A DNA stretch of 64,000 nt from Pelosinus sp. (GTDB lineage: Bacteria > Bacillota > Negativicutes > DSM-13327), in assembly GCA_029239675.1 (NCBI GenBank), contig JARBUM010000006.1:79671-143670 (forward strand). The letters run 5' to 3'. Both the position numbers and the translations under genes were made by a program. Position 1 is the stretch's first letter, and every line of letters starts with the position of its first letter. This document shows, piece by piece, positions 1 to 8,498 of this stretch. Under the pieces are notes generated by a model that saw only the letters and a program-made list of their open reading frames with translations, was not told where the DNA came from and made no database searches.

Positions 1-34
1 CATCTTCATCTTCCTCCTCGTGACTAATTAGTCA
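1..34 (-). promoter_or_regulatory. Translation start and operator-like palindrome of a gene leaving the window
   Basis: On the minus strand an AGGAGG (13-18) precedes ATG codons at 9-7 and 3-1, so a gene probably starts here and continues beyond the left edge. Just upstream lies a perfect 14-bp palindrome, TGACTAATTAGTCA (21-34), placed where a repressor such as a MarR-type protein could bind. The gene itself cannot be identified from three codons. Confidence 0.4.
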
Positions 35-45
35 TCTATATCTAT

Positions 46-92
46 AAACGTAATACAATCCAAAAGGTAACGGATTGCATTACGTTTTTTAA
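46..92. terminator. Terminator after the anti-sigma gene
   Basis: A near-perfect stem of about 15 bp (AAACGTAAT.CAATCC against GGATTG.ATTACGTTT) is followed on the plus strand by TTTTTT. It lies directly after the stop of the leftward anti-sigma gene and before the next leftward start, so it separates two transcription units. Confidence 0.65.
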
Positions 93-1124
93 CTATTGCT
101 CTACTTCTTTCACAATCAAAGCTTCTGCTATCTTCTGCAGTTCCGTTGGGGTCTTATTTCCTTCGATGGTTATATCATACTGATCCATTTTCACAGTTAT
201 GATGTTAATACTACCTTTTGTATTTTTTGCGAATGGCTGTAATCCAACATCTTCAGCAAGGGCGTGTACTTCTTCTTTGTTAGCATCGTCCTTACTTCTT
301 TCCCTATTCTCTTCTAGTGGTCTTTGAGTGATTATAATCTCATCATGATTACCCAAATTATATACTTGTTGTATAATCCCGCTAGTATTATCTATTTTTA
401 TAGATTTTGCTTCCTGATTAGGCATTACCATCATCATAGCAATTTTACGTTCAGGCTGAATACTTTTGTTAGCCCTTAAAGATTTCGTTCTCGTTTCCGC
501 CATTTGTACACTTTTTTCTATAGTCATATCCTTAGGAGTTTCCTGTTGAAGTATTGCCACCTGGTTTGGTTTATTCTCTATTTCTGGTGATTCTACTCCA
601 TGTATTATTTCCGCAATTACCTGAGAAACGGAATCAGAAGATTTATCTTTAACAGGTACAGACATAGTTGTTCCTGTATTATTACCAGATTGATTCTGCT
701 GTGGAATTCTTGTATTAGATTCTACAATGGTAGAATCACTAGATTGCTCAATAGCCGCTACCAGCTTTTGTTTTTCCGTACTATCATCAACTTGTTGAAC
801 CATATGACTATCGGGTGATGGCGGCAATAAGAAATGTCCGAATGCAGCCATTAGTACTGCTGCTGTTCCGACCAAACCACCAAATAGCCAATGGTTACGC
901 CTTTTTTGCTTTTGCGTCTTAAGTTCAGCTGCCAATTCTTCAACCATTTCATCAATTAGTAATTTAGGTAAATCTTCTTGACTAAAAGATTGTTTAACTA
1001 AGACAGCCACTTCTATCAATTCATTTACTTCCCCATCCTGCACAACAGGACGTTTACTATCATTCAGACTGTCTAAATATCGCGAAAGTTCATCTGCCTG
1101 ATTATATTCCAGATCCTTTAGCAT
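93..1124 (-). CDS. Membrane-anchored anti-sigma factor (DUF4367-like C-terminus)
   Basis: Likely anti-sigma factor for the ECF sigma encoded directly upstream. The 343-residue protein has an acidic cytoplasmic N-terminus (about 1-75), one membrane segment (about 80-100, LFGGLVGTAAVLMAAFG) after a KRR stop-transfer, then a long polar Gln/Ser/Asn-rich extracytoplasmic region. The last 40 residues, with TPTELQKIAEAL, resemble the end of DUF4367 domains often found in Firmicute anti-sigma proteins. Its ATG overlaps the end of the sigma gene by 23 bases and has its own GAGGAGGTGA site, which implies translational coupling. No zinc-binding HxxxCxxC motif was seen, so the anti-sigma role rests on topology and context. 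Confidence 0.65.
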   Translation of the reverse strand: MLKDLEYNQADELSRYLDSLNDSKRPVVQDGEVNELIEVAVLVKQSFSQEDLPKLLIDEMVEELAAELKTQKQKRRNHWLFGGLVGTAAVLMAAFGHFLLPPSPDSHMVQQVDDSTEKQKLVAAIEQSSDSTIVESNTRIPQQNQSGNNTGTTMSVPVKDKSSDSVSQVIAEIIHGVESPEIENKPNQVAILQQETPKDMTIEKSVQMAETRTKSLRANKSIQPERKIAMMMVMPNQEAKSIKIDNTSGIIQQVYNLGNHDEIIITQRPLEENRERSKDDANKEEVHALAEDVGLQPFAKNTKGSINIITVKMDQYDITIEGNKTPTELQKIAEALIVKEVEQ

Positions 1125-1698
1125 CTACTTCACCTCCTCCTCTCAGTATGCCTATCCCTAGGCACATCTTACGTAAATTTTGCAAAGCCCTCTGTTGAAG
1201 CATCTTAATTGCTGGCTCACTCTTATTCATCTGAATGGCAACATCGCGAATTGATATACCTAATATAACTCTTAACTTTACTACTTCACGTTGCTCCTCA
1301 GGTAAACGACCAACCAAATTCGCCATCTCTTCTTGCCCTTCAAGCCGAAGGGTATATTCTTCTGGATTTTCTCCTATGTCAGGAATCGATCCCTGATATT
1401 CATTAATATTGACTACCTGAGGGGCACGCCCATTCTTACGCCAAAAATCAGTCACTACGTTTATCGCAATTTTCCCTAGATAGCTTTTAAATGGAACATC
1501 CAAAATCTTATAGCGCGGTAGTGAGCGAAACGCCTTCATAAAGGTTTCCTGAGTTAGTTCCTTTGCGTCATCTTCATTACCAAGTTTACTATAAATAAAT
1601 CTATAAATAGGTTGCCAATAGCATGAAATTAAAGTATTTAGTGCTTCGCGATCTCCGTCTTTCGCTTTTGTAATCAGTATATTTTCTTCATCAGTCAC
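1102..1698 (-). CDS. ECF-type RNA polymerase sigma factor
   Basis: Sigma-70 family, extracytoplasmic-function group: directs RNA polymerase to a small regulon. Region 2 is visible (FIYSKLGNEDDAKELTQE, with TFMKAFRSL following), as is the helix-turn-helix of region 4 (LPEEQREVVKLRV, then GISIRDVAIQMNKSEPAIKM). I chose the GTG at 1698 (198 aa) because GGTGGTGA lies 8 bases before it; the frame is open up to 1758 but that part is not family-like. The downstream overlapping gene encodes a single-pass membrane protein, the usual anti-sigma arrangement. The signal sensed is unknown. Confidence 0.85.
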   Translation of the reverse strand: MTDEENILITKAKDGDREALNTLISCYWQPIYRFIYSKLGNEDDAKELTQETFMKAFRSLPRYKILDVPFKSYLGKIAINVVTDFWRKNGRAPQVVNINEYQGSIPDIGENPEEYTLRLEGQEEMANLVGRLPEEQREVVKLRVILGISIRDVAIQMNKSEPAIKMLQQRALQNLRKMCLGIGILRGGGEVDAKGSGI

Positions 1699-1758
1699 TG
1701 CCGCGATCACCACCTTCTCGTCAGAAAAACATCTGACATCTATTAATAACGATACCAA

Positions 1759-1979
1759 TTCAAAAAAGTAACGCAGACATTTTTATTGATAGTAAATTGT
1801 CCCTAATATCTGCTTTATGAAAAAACGTGACTCGTCTTTTTTAACCGCAGAGACATAAAGAACACAGAGAACAATTTTTTTCCTTGCTTTCTTTCACTAA
1901 ATCATATACTTTCTAGCATAATAAAAAGAAACCTACCAAGGTTCCTATTTAATATTGTTAGTCTTGGCAAACTCTATTC
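1759..1979. other. Intergenic stretch with a short GCAGAGACA-type repeat
   Basis: No gene seen. Around 1843-1875 the sequence has the pattern AACCGCAGAGACATAAAG then AACACAGAGAAC, a degenerate run of CAGAG/ACA units of a kind that recurs between genes in unrelated bacterial genomes (recalled, not checked). The leftward sigma promoter should lie here, but I cannot assign -35/-10 boxes with confidence. Confidence 0.3.
1920..1946 (-). terminator. Terminator of the CoA-disulfide reductase gene
   Basis: On the minus strand GGAACC-TTGGTA-GGTTTC forms a 6-bp stem (one G-U) followed by TTTTTATT, 35 bases after the stop of the flavoprotein gene. Confidence 0.6.
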
Positions 1980-3617
1980 TCATTTAGTCTCTTGTTTATA
2001 CTCTTTATAACCACCGGAAAGATTATATACATTCGTAAAGCCAAGATTAATTAATAGATTTTGTGCTGCATTACCCGTTACACCCTTATTGCAATGTACT
2101 ACTATGGATTCTTTCTTAGAAAATTCCATCGCCTTCTCTTTAAGATTCCCAAGAGGTATATTGATAGCACCCTCAATATGTCCTTTTTCAAAATCCTTGT
2201 TACTTCTAACATCAATCACTGTAAAGCTCGTCCTATTTTTGATAAGATCCTGAATGGTAATGATTTTTCTACCTCGATTCAAAGCATTTTCCAAAATCAT
2301 TCCCGTGTACATAACTGGATCTTTTGTTGTGGAATATGGCGGAGCATAGGCAAGATCAAGATGAGCTAAATCACCTACTTTTGCGCCAAAAGTTATGGCA
2401 GTGGCAAATACATCGATCCTTTTATCAACGCCTTTTTTTCCGATAATTTGAACGCCTAATAGTCGCTCTGACTTTCTATCAGCAACGGCTTTAATCACCA
2501 TTTCGGAACTTCCTTCAAAATACTCGGTTTGATTTGGCTTGATATTATGAATGATTTCTACATCATATCCTGCCTTTTTCGCTTCTGTTTCTGTATATCC
2601 TGTCTGCCCGCAGGTTAGATCAAATACTTTTACAATCCCTGTACCCAGTATCCCCCTAAAACTTAAATCCCCTCCTGTAATAATATCCCCGACTATTCTA
2701 CCTGTCTTATTTGCTGTTGAGCCCATTGGGCGATAGCAAGGTGTCCCATCTATGAGAAAATAGCTTTCAGCACAATCCCCTACTGCATAAATCCCATTAA
2801 TAGAAGTTTCCATTTTTCGATTGACTTTGATGGCTCCAGTAGAGCCAATTTCTATGCCGGCTTGTACGGCAAGACGGACTTCTGGTTTAACTCCTGCAGA
2901 AAGGATTACCATGTCTGCAGCTACCGCTCTACCTACATCCGTCAGTATGGTTCCTGCTTGTTTATCGATCTTCACTACTTTTTCCTCTGTAAGGACTTGT
3001 ACCTTATGTTCAATAAGTTCCTTTTTTATATAGGAAGACATTTCATAATCATAAGAAGGCATAACCTGCCCAACAGCTTCTATCACTGATACTTGGATTC
3101 CTTTTTTTACCAGGTTCTCTGCAAGCTCCATTCCAATAAACCCACTACCAATGATAACAGCCGATACTGGTTTATACTTTTTTATGTATTTCTTAATTTT
3201 ATCCGCACTAATGATATTTCTTAAAATAAATATATTCTCACTTTCTATACCTTCAATCTTTGCCCTTACAGGAACTGCGCCTGTCGCTAAGACAAGGATA
3301 TCATAGGAATCACAAAAAATTTCTCCGGTTTGCAAATTTTTGATTTCTAGTTCTTTTTTTTCAGAATCAATTTTTATCACTTCATGTCCTGTTTTAATAT
3401 CAATGTCAAAGCGTTTTTTAAACCATTCGGAATTTCTCGGATTCAAATTTTCCCTAGTGATATACTCTTCGCCTATATAATAAGGAAGACCACAAACTGA
3501 ATAAGAAATATCCGTATCTCTTTCATAGATGACAATTTCATTTTCTATATTGTTTCTTCTTGCTTTAGCTGCTACCGAAGTTCCCGCAGCTACCGATCCA
3601 ATAATGATAATTCTCAT
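1980..3617 (-). CDS. CoA-disulfide reductase / NAD(P)H oxidoreductase with C-terminal rhodanese domain
   Basis: Pyridine-nucleotide-disulfide oxidoreductase of the CoADR-RHD type, about 545 aa. It starts with the FAD-binding MRIIIIGSVAAGTS; the single redox cysteine is in SYSVCGLPYYIGE (Cys42), the arrangement of CoA-disulfide reductases and NADH oxidases. A second nucleotide site follows (AVIIGSGFIGMELAE), then the dimerisation domain, then a rhodanese domain (from about residue 455) with catalytic Cys in VVHCNKGVTG. Family members reduce CoA disulfides or persulfides. The ATG at 3617 has GGGAGAGAG upstream; 37 residues of longer open frame are not family-like. It follows arsA but a terminator lies between, so a role in arsenic redox stress is only suggested. 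Confidence 0.85.
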   Translation of the reverse strand: MRIIIIGSVAAGTSVAAKARRNNIENEIVIYERDTDISYSVCGLPYYIGEEYITRENLNPRNSEWFKKRFDIDIKTGHEVIKIDSEKKELEIKNLQTGEIFCDSYDILVLATGAVPVRAKIEGIESENIFILRNIISADKIKKYIKKYKPVSAVIIGSGFIGMELAENLVKKGIQVSVIEAVGQVMPSYDYEMSSYIKKELIEHKVQVLTEEKVVKIDKQAGTILTDVGRAVAADMVILSAGVKPEVRLAVQAGIEIGSTGAIKVNRKMETSINGIYAVGDCAESYFLIDGTPCYRPMGSTANKTGRIVGDIITGGDLSFRGILGTGIVKVFDLTCGQTGYTETEAKKAGYDVEIIHNIKPNQTEYFEGSSEMVIKAVADRKSERLLGVQIIGKKGVDKRIDVFATAITFGAKVGDLAHLDLAYAPPYSTTKDPVMYTGMILENALNRGRKIITIQDLIKNRTSFTVIDVRSNKDFEKGHIEGAINIPLGNLKEKAMEFSKKESIVVHCNKGVTGNAAQNLLINLGFTNVYNLSGGYKEYKQETK

Positions 3618-3698
3618 GTTTACTCTCTCCCTATATGCATACTTATTTATTATGATCTTATTATAACAAGAAAAATCATTTACGTCCTTTTGATAAAA

Positions 3699-3731
3699 AG
3701 AGAGATGACCAAAAATCCTTTTGATCATCTC
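3699..3731 (-). terminator. Terminator of arsA
   Basis: AGAGATGA.CAAAA pairs with TTTTG.TCATCTCT around a 4-base loop (one G-U on the minus strand) and is followed by CTTTTTATC, 35 bases after the arsA stop. Confidence 0.65.
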
Positions 3732-3765
3732 TTTAACCTAATTCAGTTTATCAAATATTTGCCTA

Positions 3766-5517
3766 TCATTTAATTAATTCTACTAACTCTTTACCTTTTA
3801 TCTCTTCACTCTTCCATGGTATTACTGCAAAATTACCTTGGGCAATTTCATCTACTTTATTAATCCATGGAATTTCGTTCAGTGCTTTTGTTTTTAATAA
3901 TGGACTTTGGGTATTGGTCATTAGTATGCTTGAATTAATAACCCACCATTTGTTATTAATTCCTGCTCTTTTTAAATCCTCTTGCAATCTCATTGCTTCA
4001 TATACAGGAGTTGCTTCGGGAAGGGTTACAATAACAACCTCTGTTTCTTTTTCATCCCGTAATCTAGGCAATAGTTTTTTTACTGATTCTGGTATATCAC
4101 CGTGAGACTTTTGTATTTCTTTATGATAACTTTGTGTAGCATCTAATAGCAATAAAGTATGACCTGTAGGTGCAGTATCAATGACCACAACCTCATCATC
4201 AGCCTTATCTACAATCTCAGCAAAGGCGCGGAATACGGCAATTTCCTGTGTGCAGGGTGAGCGAAGGTCTTCTTCTACATAGGCAATGTCTTCTTCCTTC
4301 ATTGTCTCCCTTGCCTTTGCCAAAACGGCCTCTGTATAATTCTGCAGTTCTTCTTTCTCATCAATCTTACTTACGGTAATTCCATGACCTTCTTCTACTA
4401 TAAACTTTAGATGATCGGCTGGATCAGTAGTTGTTAAATGGACTTTTACACCTTTCGCTGCAAGTCCAATGGCAATAGCCGCTGCTAGGGTAGTTTTTCC
4501 AACTCCACCTTTCCCCATAGCGAAAATTACTCTTTTCTGCGATACGTAAAGATCTTCAATTAAATCTTTAACTTTTGGCAACTTTTCTTTGTTTAGTTTA
4601 TAGTTTTGTGTTTCTAGATAATTTTCTTTTAATAGCATTCTTATATTTTTTATTCCTGTGATATTATATGCACGCAGGGGAATCCGATAGGTTTCAATAT
4701 CTTTTAAATACTCAGGGATATTCTGTAATGCTCCTTGTTGTTTAGCATATAGTTTATCTGCCACTTCATCATTTTCAATATCTAGCTCCAATACACCATT
4801 GATGACTAATAGTTGATTGTTAACCCCTAGCTCCTTTAGTTCTTTTGAAGCTCTCTCTGCTTCTTTCAGTGGAGAATATTCAGCTCTAGCGAGTAAGACG
4901 AGTGTTGTCATTTTCCCGTCAGCTAGGGTATTCACTGCATTCTTGTATACTTCTTTTTTACTTTCAAGGCCTGCCAATTGACCTAGACAAGATGCGCCGT
5001 GGGTATTTTCACTAATAAAATTACTCCATGCAGATGGTAATTGTAACATTCGTAAGGTATGACCCGTTGGTGCTGTATCAAATAGTATATGATCATATTC
5101 TGTTTGGGTTTTTTCATCTGTTATAAAGTTAGAAAACTCATTAAAAGCAGCAATTTCTACAGTACATGAACCCGAAAGTTGTTCCTCCATATTCTGTATA
5201 ACACTTGGCGGGAGCTTCCCTTTGTAAGGTGCAATAACGGACTCCTTATAAGCCTTGGCAGCTTCTTCCGGATTCAGGTTAGCTACCACAAGATTCGGCA
5301 CCTCTTGGATAGGAGTACCTTTACTATCAAGATCAATTCCAAAAACATCCTGCAAATTGGATGCCGGATCTGTACTGACCAATAATACTTTTTTCCCTTG
5401 GTCGGCTAAAGTAATTGCAGTCGCACAAGCCGTTGAAGTTTTTCCAACTCCCCCTTTGCCTGTGAAAAATAAATACTTTGTCAAATTTATATTATCTGGA
5501 TTAAATACTTTATACAT
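3766..5517 (-). CDS. arsA: Arsenical pump-driving ATPase ArsA
   Basis: Cytosolic ATPase that energises arsenite/antimonite export through ArsB. 583 aa, a tandem fusion of two nucleotide-binding halves with P-loops FTGKGGVGKTSTACA (about residue 19) and GKGGVGKTTLAAA (about 334), each with the signal motif DTAPTGHTL. The metalloid-site cysteines of ArsA are matched by SGSCTVEIAAF, HGASCLGQLAG and SPCTQEIAVF. The ATG has AGGAGGG upstream. A terminator separates it from arsD and its own upstream palindrome resembles those before arsR and arsD, so it may be a separate ArsR-controlled unit. No ArsB or Acr3 gene is in this window. Confidence 0.95.
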   Translation of the reverse strand: MYKVFNPDNINLTKYLFFTGKGGVGKTSTACATAITLADQGKKVLLVSTDPASNLQDVFGIDLDSKGTPIQEVPNLVVANLNPEEAAKAYKESVIAPYKGKLPPSVIQNMEEQLSGSCTVEIAAFNEFSNFITDEKTQTEYDHILFDTAPTGHTLRMLQLPSAWSNFISENTHGASCLGQLAGLESKKEVYKNAVNTLADGKMTTLVLLARAEYSPLKEAERASKELKELGVNNQLLVINGVLELDIENDEVADKLYAKQQGALQNIPEYLKDIETYRIPLRAYNITGIKNIRMLLKENYLETQNYKLNKEKLPKVKDLIEDLYVSQKRVIFAMGKGGVGKTTLAAAIAIGLAAKGVKVHLTTTDPADHLKFIVEEGHGITVSKIDEKEELQNYTEAVLAKARETMKEEDIAYVEEDLRSPCTQEIAVFRAFAEIVDKADDEVVVIDTAPTGHTLLLLDATQSYHKEIQKSHGDIPESVKKLLPRLRDEKETEVVIVTLPEATPVYEAMRLQEDLKRAGINNKWWVINSSILMTNTQSPLLKTKALNEIPWINKVDEIAQGNFAVIPWKSEEIKGKELVELIK

Positions 5518-5555
5518 GTAACACCCTCCTATTTTTAACTTAGCCAGTCTTACAT

Positions 5556-5588
5556 TATATTACTATATTCAATTATAATCATATGGTA
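5556..5588. promoter_or_regulatory. Putative ArsR operator upstream of arsA
   Basis: A 33-base imperfect palindrome with core ACTATATTCA and TAATCATATG. It matches the site upstream of arsR (6727-6759) at 29 of 33 positions by eye and shares the ATNATATG/TAATCATAT halves with the site before arsD. It ends about 40 bases before the arsA ATG. Confidence 0.55.
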
Positions 5589-5643
5589 TTCTTATTATTT
5601 TGTCAATAGCATCCAAATCCCTATAAGAGTTTATTTTCTAGTG

Positions 5644-5685
5644 CAAAAAATAGCAAGAATATCGGGCCAAGCCCTCACTCTTGCC
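5644..5685 (-). terminator. Terminator of arsD
   Basis: GCAAGA and TCTTGC pair, with an inner GGGC/GCCC, followed on the minus strand by ATTTTTTG. It sits about 55 bases after the arsD stop and implies that arsA has its own promoter. Confidence 0.65.
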
Positions 5686-5738
5686 ATTTCTATTTGAAAG
5701 TTATAGTGTTTGTTGATTTTGTAACAAAATCCTACGTA

Positions 5739-6110
5739 TTAACAACATCCACCATCACAGCAACATCCACTATTTTCATCTGGAGCAATAGTTGTAAATT
5801 CTTCTTTAGGTAGCCCTGACCATTGGGCAAATTCATCATCTGTTGGATATGCCTTCGTCTTAACTACTTCCCCATCCACAATTGTAATAGGCAATACTTC
5901 TACTTCTTCTTTCATCAAATACTCATTAACTTTCTTATTATCGATAAATGCTTGTGGCTCATTAGAAAGACCATAGCGAGCTATGGAAATACCCTTCTTA
6001 GTCAGATTATTAATGATAGTAGCCACTCTTAGCAGTTCTGGATCAATACCAGGTCCACAAATTCCTGTTGCACAACACATCGCTGGATCATAAATTTCAA
6101 TTTTACTCAT
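5739..6110 (-). CDS. arsD: Arsenic metallochaperone ArsD
   Basis: 123 aa, close to the family length. ArsD delivers As(III) to ArsA. The conserved thiol set is present: MCCATGICGPG gives the Cys12-Cys13-Cys18 equivalents, and the C-terminal tail GCCCDGGCC supplies further vicinal cysteines as in the enterobacterial protein. The order arsR-arsD-arsA on one strand supports the call. A palindrome resembling an ArsR site lies between arsR and arsD. Confidence 0.93.
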   Translation of the reverse strand: MSKIEIYDPAMCCATGICGPGIDPELLRVATIINNLTKKGISIARYGLSNEPQAFIDNKKVNEYLMKEEVEVLPITIVDGEVVKTKAYPTDDEFAQWSGLPKEEFTTIAPDENSGCCCDGGCC

Positions 6111-6136
6111 TTATATCTCCCCTTTTATTAATTATC

Positions 6137-6184
6137 TTTCAATAGAATATGATTATAGTTCAATGTAATCATATTCTATTGAAA
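6137..6184. promoter_or_regulatory. Perfect inverted repeat between arsR and arsD, putative ArsR operator
   Basis: Two perfect 19-base arms (6137-6155 and 6166-6184) flank a 10-base spacer. The inner part (ATATGATTATA ... TAATCATAT) matches the palindromes before arsR and arsA. It could bind ArsR as DNA and also form an mRNA hairpin after the arsR stop; no T-run follows, so it is not a typical terminator. Confidence 0.6.
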
Positions 6185-6189
6185 AGGTG

Positions 6190-6549
6190 CTAAGCACCTG
6201 TGTTCTCTATAGGCCCACATTCATAGTTTTGTTCCCTGTACATTCTTAACTTCTCTACATCTTGCTGATATTGAGGATGCTTTACAAGATCTTCATCTAA
6301 TAGTGTCTTTATAAAAGAATGCTCTGTTAATATATCGGTATTAATACCATAGTAGACCCACTGAGATCTTTTTTCACTATAAATAATCCCTGCATCACGA
6401 AGTTTCGCTAAATGCCTAGACACGTTAGACTGGCTACTTTGGAGTATAGCTTCAATTTCGCATACACATAGATTTTCAACTCGTAATAAATTGACAATAC
6501 TAAGTCTAGTTCCATCCCCTAATGCTTTTAGTACTCGTGTTAAATTCAA
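6190..6549 (-). CDS. arsR: ArsR-family metalloregulatory repressor
   Basis: 119-aa winged-helix repressor that leaves DNA on binding As(III)/Sb(III). The metal-binding helix motif ELCVCEL appears as NLCVCEIEAIL, followed by the recognition helix SSQSNVSRHLAKLRDAGI and the wing RSQWVYYGIN. The start is TTG at 6549 with GGAGGTAGG five bases upstream. It is the first gene of the arsenic cluster and probably controls all three palindromes found there. Confidence 0.93.
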   Translation of the reverse strand: MNLTRVLKALGDGTRLSIVNLLRVENLCVCEIEAILQSSQSNVSRHLAKLRDAGIIYSEKRSQWVYYGINTDILTEHSFIKTLLDEDLVKHPQYQQDVEKLRMYREQNYECGPIENTGA

Positions 6550-6580
6550 TTTGACCTACCTCCTTGCCATCTAATCTAAC

Positions 6581-6680
6581 TTATAAGAAAAGACTTGGTT
6601 TCGACAAGTCCTCAGACGAAGGTCGAAGCCTTAGTCGTTCTTATTTGGAATCGAGAAAGTGATATACTTTCTGATTCCGT
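6581..6680. repeat. Structured intergenic repeat, copy 1
   Basis: About 100 bases, clearly related to 32652-32740. Shared blocks include CCTCAGACG and CTTAGTCGTTCTTATTT. Predicted elements: outer stem ATAAGAA/TTCTTAT, a GACTTG/CAAGTC hairpin and a second hairpin GGAATC..GAAAGT/ACTTTC.GATTCC. The first stem has different paired bases in the two copies, as expected for a conserved structure. Confidence 0.5.
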
Positions 6681-6726
6681 AAAATATACGGACAAGTCTA
6701 CAGTATTTCTACCTACTTTTCTATAT

Positions 6727-6759
6727 TATATGACTATATTCATTTTTAATCATATGATA
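6727..6759. promoter_or_regulatory. Putative ArsR operator upstream of arsR
   Basis: Palindromic TATATGACTATATTCA followed by TTAATCATATGATA. It is the upstream member of three similar sites in the arsenic cluster, about 180 bases before the arsR start, with the structured repeat between. Confidence 0.5.
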
Positions 6760-6859
6760 TAGATTCTACTTTGTCAAGTTGTGATCTAGGATATTTCTTG
6801 TATACTTTTAAGTATTGAACTACTACATTTTTCTTGCGACAATAACACAAATTAGACGT

Positions 6860-7948
6860 TTAGGGACAGACTACAATATTCCTTGCCCATAAACAATCTC
6901 CGCAGGACGGTTGATTTCCCCAACAATCTGCTTCGTTAGTCTGCGCCATAACACAACCATCTCCCTGGCGACAATCGATACATGACGGATATTGCACATT
7001 TCTAACCATCCATCGAAAAACTGCATATTTAGGATCTTGCCAAATTTCGCTCAATGTCTGATTTAATACATTTCCAAAGTTATGGGCCAGCATGGTTTTC
7101 TCACGCCCCAAAATATAACAATTATAACTGTGCATAAACGCATAGCACGGGCTAACATTCCCTTGATGAGTAATCACCAATGCCTTATCTTGAACAAACT
7201 TGCACGTACGTTGTGTCCTAAGCTGAAAATCGGGGGAAGACTTAACAGAAAGCAAGGGCGATTCCCAACCAAACCCTTCAAGGTTAGTATTAGCATTATA
7301 TATTATTTCATTTTTCATACTATCATGATATGGTAAAACATTTGTTATGATGAAACGATTCGCACCTAATTCATCAACTATAGATCGCATCGTCGGTAAT
7401 CTACTAAAATTAGTTTTAGTTGCTACAAACTCGACACCTAACTGTGGAGTTCCTTTGTTCATCTTCTCTTTTAAAGCTTGTAACATACGAATGTTACGTG
7501 TTACATCCTCAAAACTGCCCCCTGGCCTAATCTGACTAAAAGAGTCTTCATCCGGTCCATCTAAGGAGATATAAATCCAATCAAGCCCAATATCGATCAA
7601 TTGAGCTGCAACTTTAGATGTCAACAAAGATCCGTTTGTAATCATTTCTGTAACATAGCCCAGACTTTTGCAGTTAGCTAGCATATCTATCATTCTTGGA
7701 TGAGACAAGGGTTCTCCAAACCCGCCAAAATGAACTGTCTTAAGATTAGGTAAGTCGGCCATATCCTTTAGCAGCTTCTCAAATACCGACCAGGTCATAT
7801 GACCAATATCATCACTCCATGAGTGCCGGATACATGTAATACAGGAGTAGTTACAGCTCGTAGTAGGCTCGATATAAATTTTTTTCACATCAAGCTTAAG
7901 TGGCAATTCAATCGTCTCTTCTCCTGTATTAAATCGATACACCCCCAT
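6860..7948 (-). CDS. Radical SAM/SPASM protein, probably a tungsten-enzyme cofactor maturase
   Basis: 362 aa. The radical SAM cluster motif CxxxCxxC is in TSCNYSCITCIRHSW, and FGGFGEPLSHP is the GGE-like motif. The C-terminal third carries many cysteines (CRQGDGCV, CWGNQPSCGDCLW, final CP), a SPASM-type domain for extra FeS clusters. The N-terminus (YRFNTGEETIELPL) and the GDCLWA...CP ending resemble, from memory, the maturases of tungsten aldehyde:ferredoxin oxidoreductases. No such oxidoreductase is in the window, so the substrate is inferred. The ATG at 7948 is chosen because GGGGTG precedes it by five bases. Confidence 0.7.
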   Translation of the reverse strand: MGVYRFNTGEETIELPLKLDVKKIYIEPTTSCNYSCITCIRHSWSDDIGHMTWSVFEKLLKDMADLPNLKTVHFGGFGEPLSHPRMIDMLANCKSLGYVTEMITNGSLLTSKVAAQLIDIGLDWIYISLDGPDEDSFSQIRPGGSFEDVTRNIRMLQALKEKMNKGTPQLGVEFVATKTNFSRLPTMRSIVDELGANRFIITNVLPYHDSMKNEIIYNANTNLEGFGWESPLLSVKSSPDFQLRTQRTCKFVQDKALVITHQGNVSPCYAFMHSYNCYILGREKTMLAHNFGNVLNQTLSEIWQDPKYAVFRWMVRNVQYPSCIDCRQGDGCVMAQTNEADCWGNQPSCGDCLWARNIVVCP

Positions 7949-8036
7949 TATGTCACCCCGCCTCATAATGTTGCTATTCTCCTATTCATTTAATCATCTA
8001 CTGAGCTCCAATATCCAGCCTTAGCTCATAATTCTA

Positions 8037-8384
8037 CTATCGCTTAGGAGGTTTATGCCCATATTTAATGACTTCAATATCATCAATTGTTACCATTCCT
8101 TCTTCTAACATCTCATCCAAAAAGGGTAATAGTTTATTAATGTATTCTTCACTGTCAATGATCTCGACAAGTATTGGTAAGTCGCTAGAAAGATCCAATA
8201 TTTTCGCCGAATGAATGCGGCTGTTAGCCCCGTAGCCCATAAGCCCACGAAATACCGTTGCTCCCGCCATATCCAATTCCTTCGCTTTCTCAACTATCCC
8301 TTGATATAAGGAGTGTCGCTTCCAGTGGTCGGACTCTCCGATATAAACTCGCAACCGTTTTGCTTTACTCGCAATTTTAGGCAC
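8037..8384 (-). CDS. DUF190 family (PII-like fold) protein
   Basis: 115 aa with the DUF190 pattern: RLRVYIGESDHWKRHSLYQ at the start, AGATVFRGLMGYG in the middle and DLPILVEIIDS later. Structures of the family have a PII-like ferredoxin fold; the physiological role is not settled. The start is GTG at 8384 with AAAGGAGG upstream. It lies about 90 bases before the radical SAM gene on the same strand and may be cotranscribed with it. Confidence 0.8.
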   Translation of the reverse strand: MPKIASKAKRLRVYIGESDHWKRHSLYQGIVEKAKELDMAGATVFRGLMGYGANSRIHSAKILDLSSDLPILVEIIDSEEYINKLLPFLDEMLEEGMVTIDDIEVIKYGHKPPKR

Positions 8385-8498
8385 AATCTTTTCCTCCTTT
8401 ATTATTGGAATTTTCCGTATTATTCTTTAATTTTCTATAAGCTACTCTCTCCCAAAAAAATTTTCTATTTATATTCTTTTTCCTATTAAAAGGCAAAC

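Noticed and set aside
6581..6680. Insertion sequence remnant
   Set aside because: No transposase remnant or target duplication; the paired stems and second copy fit a small structured repeat better.
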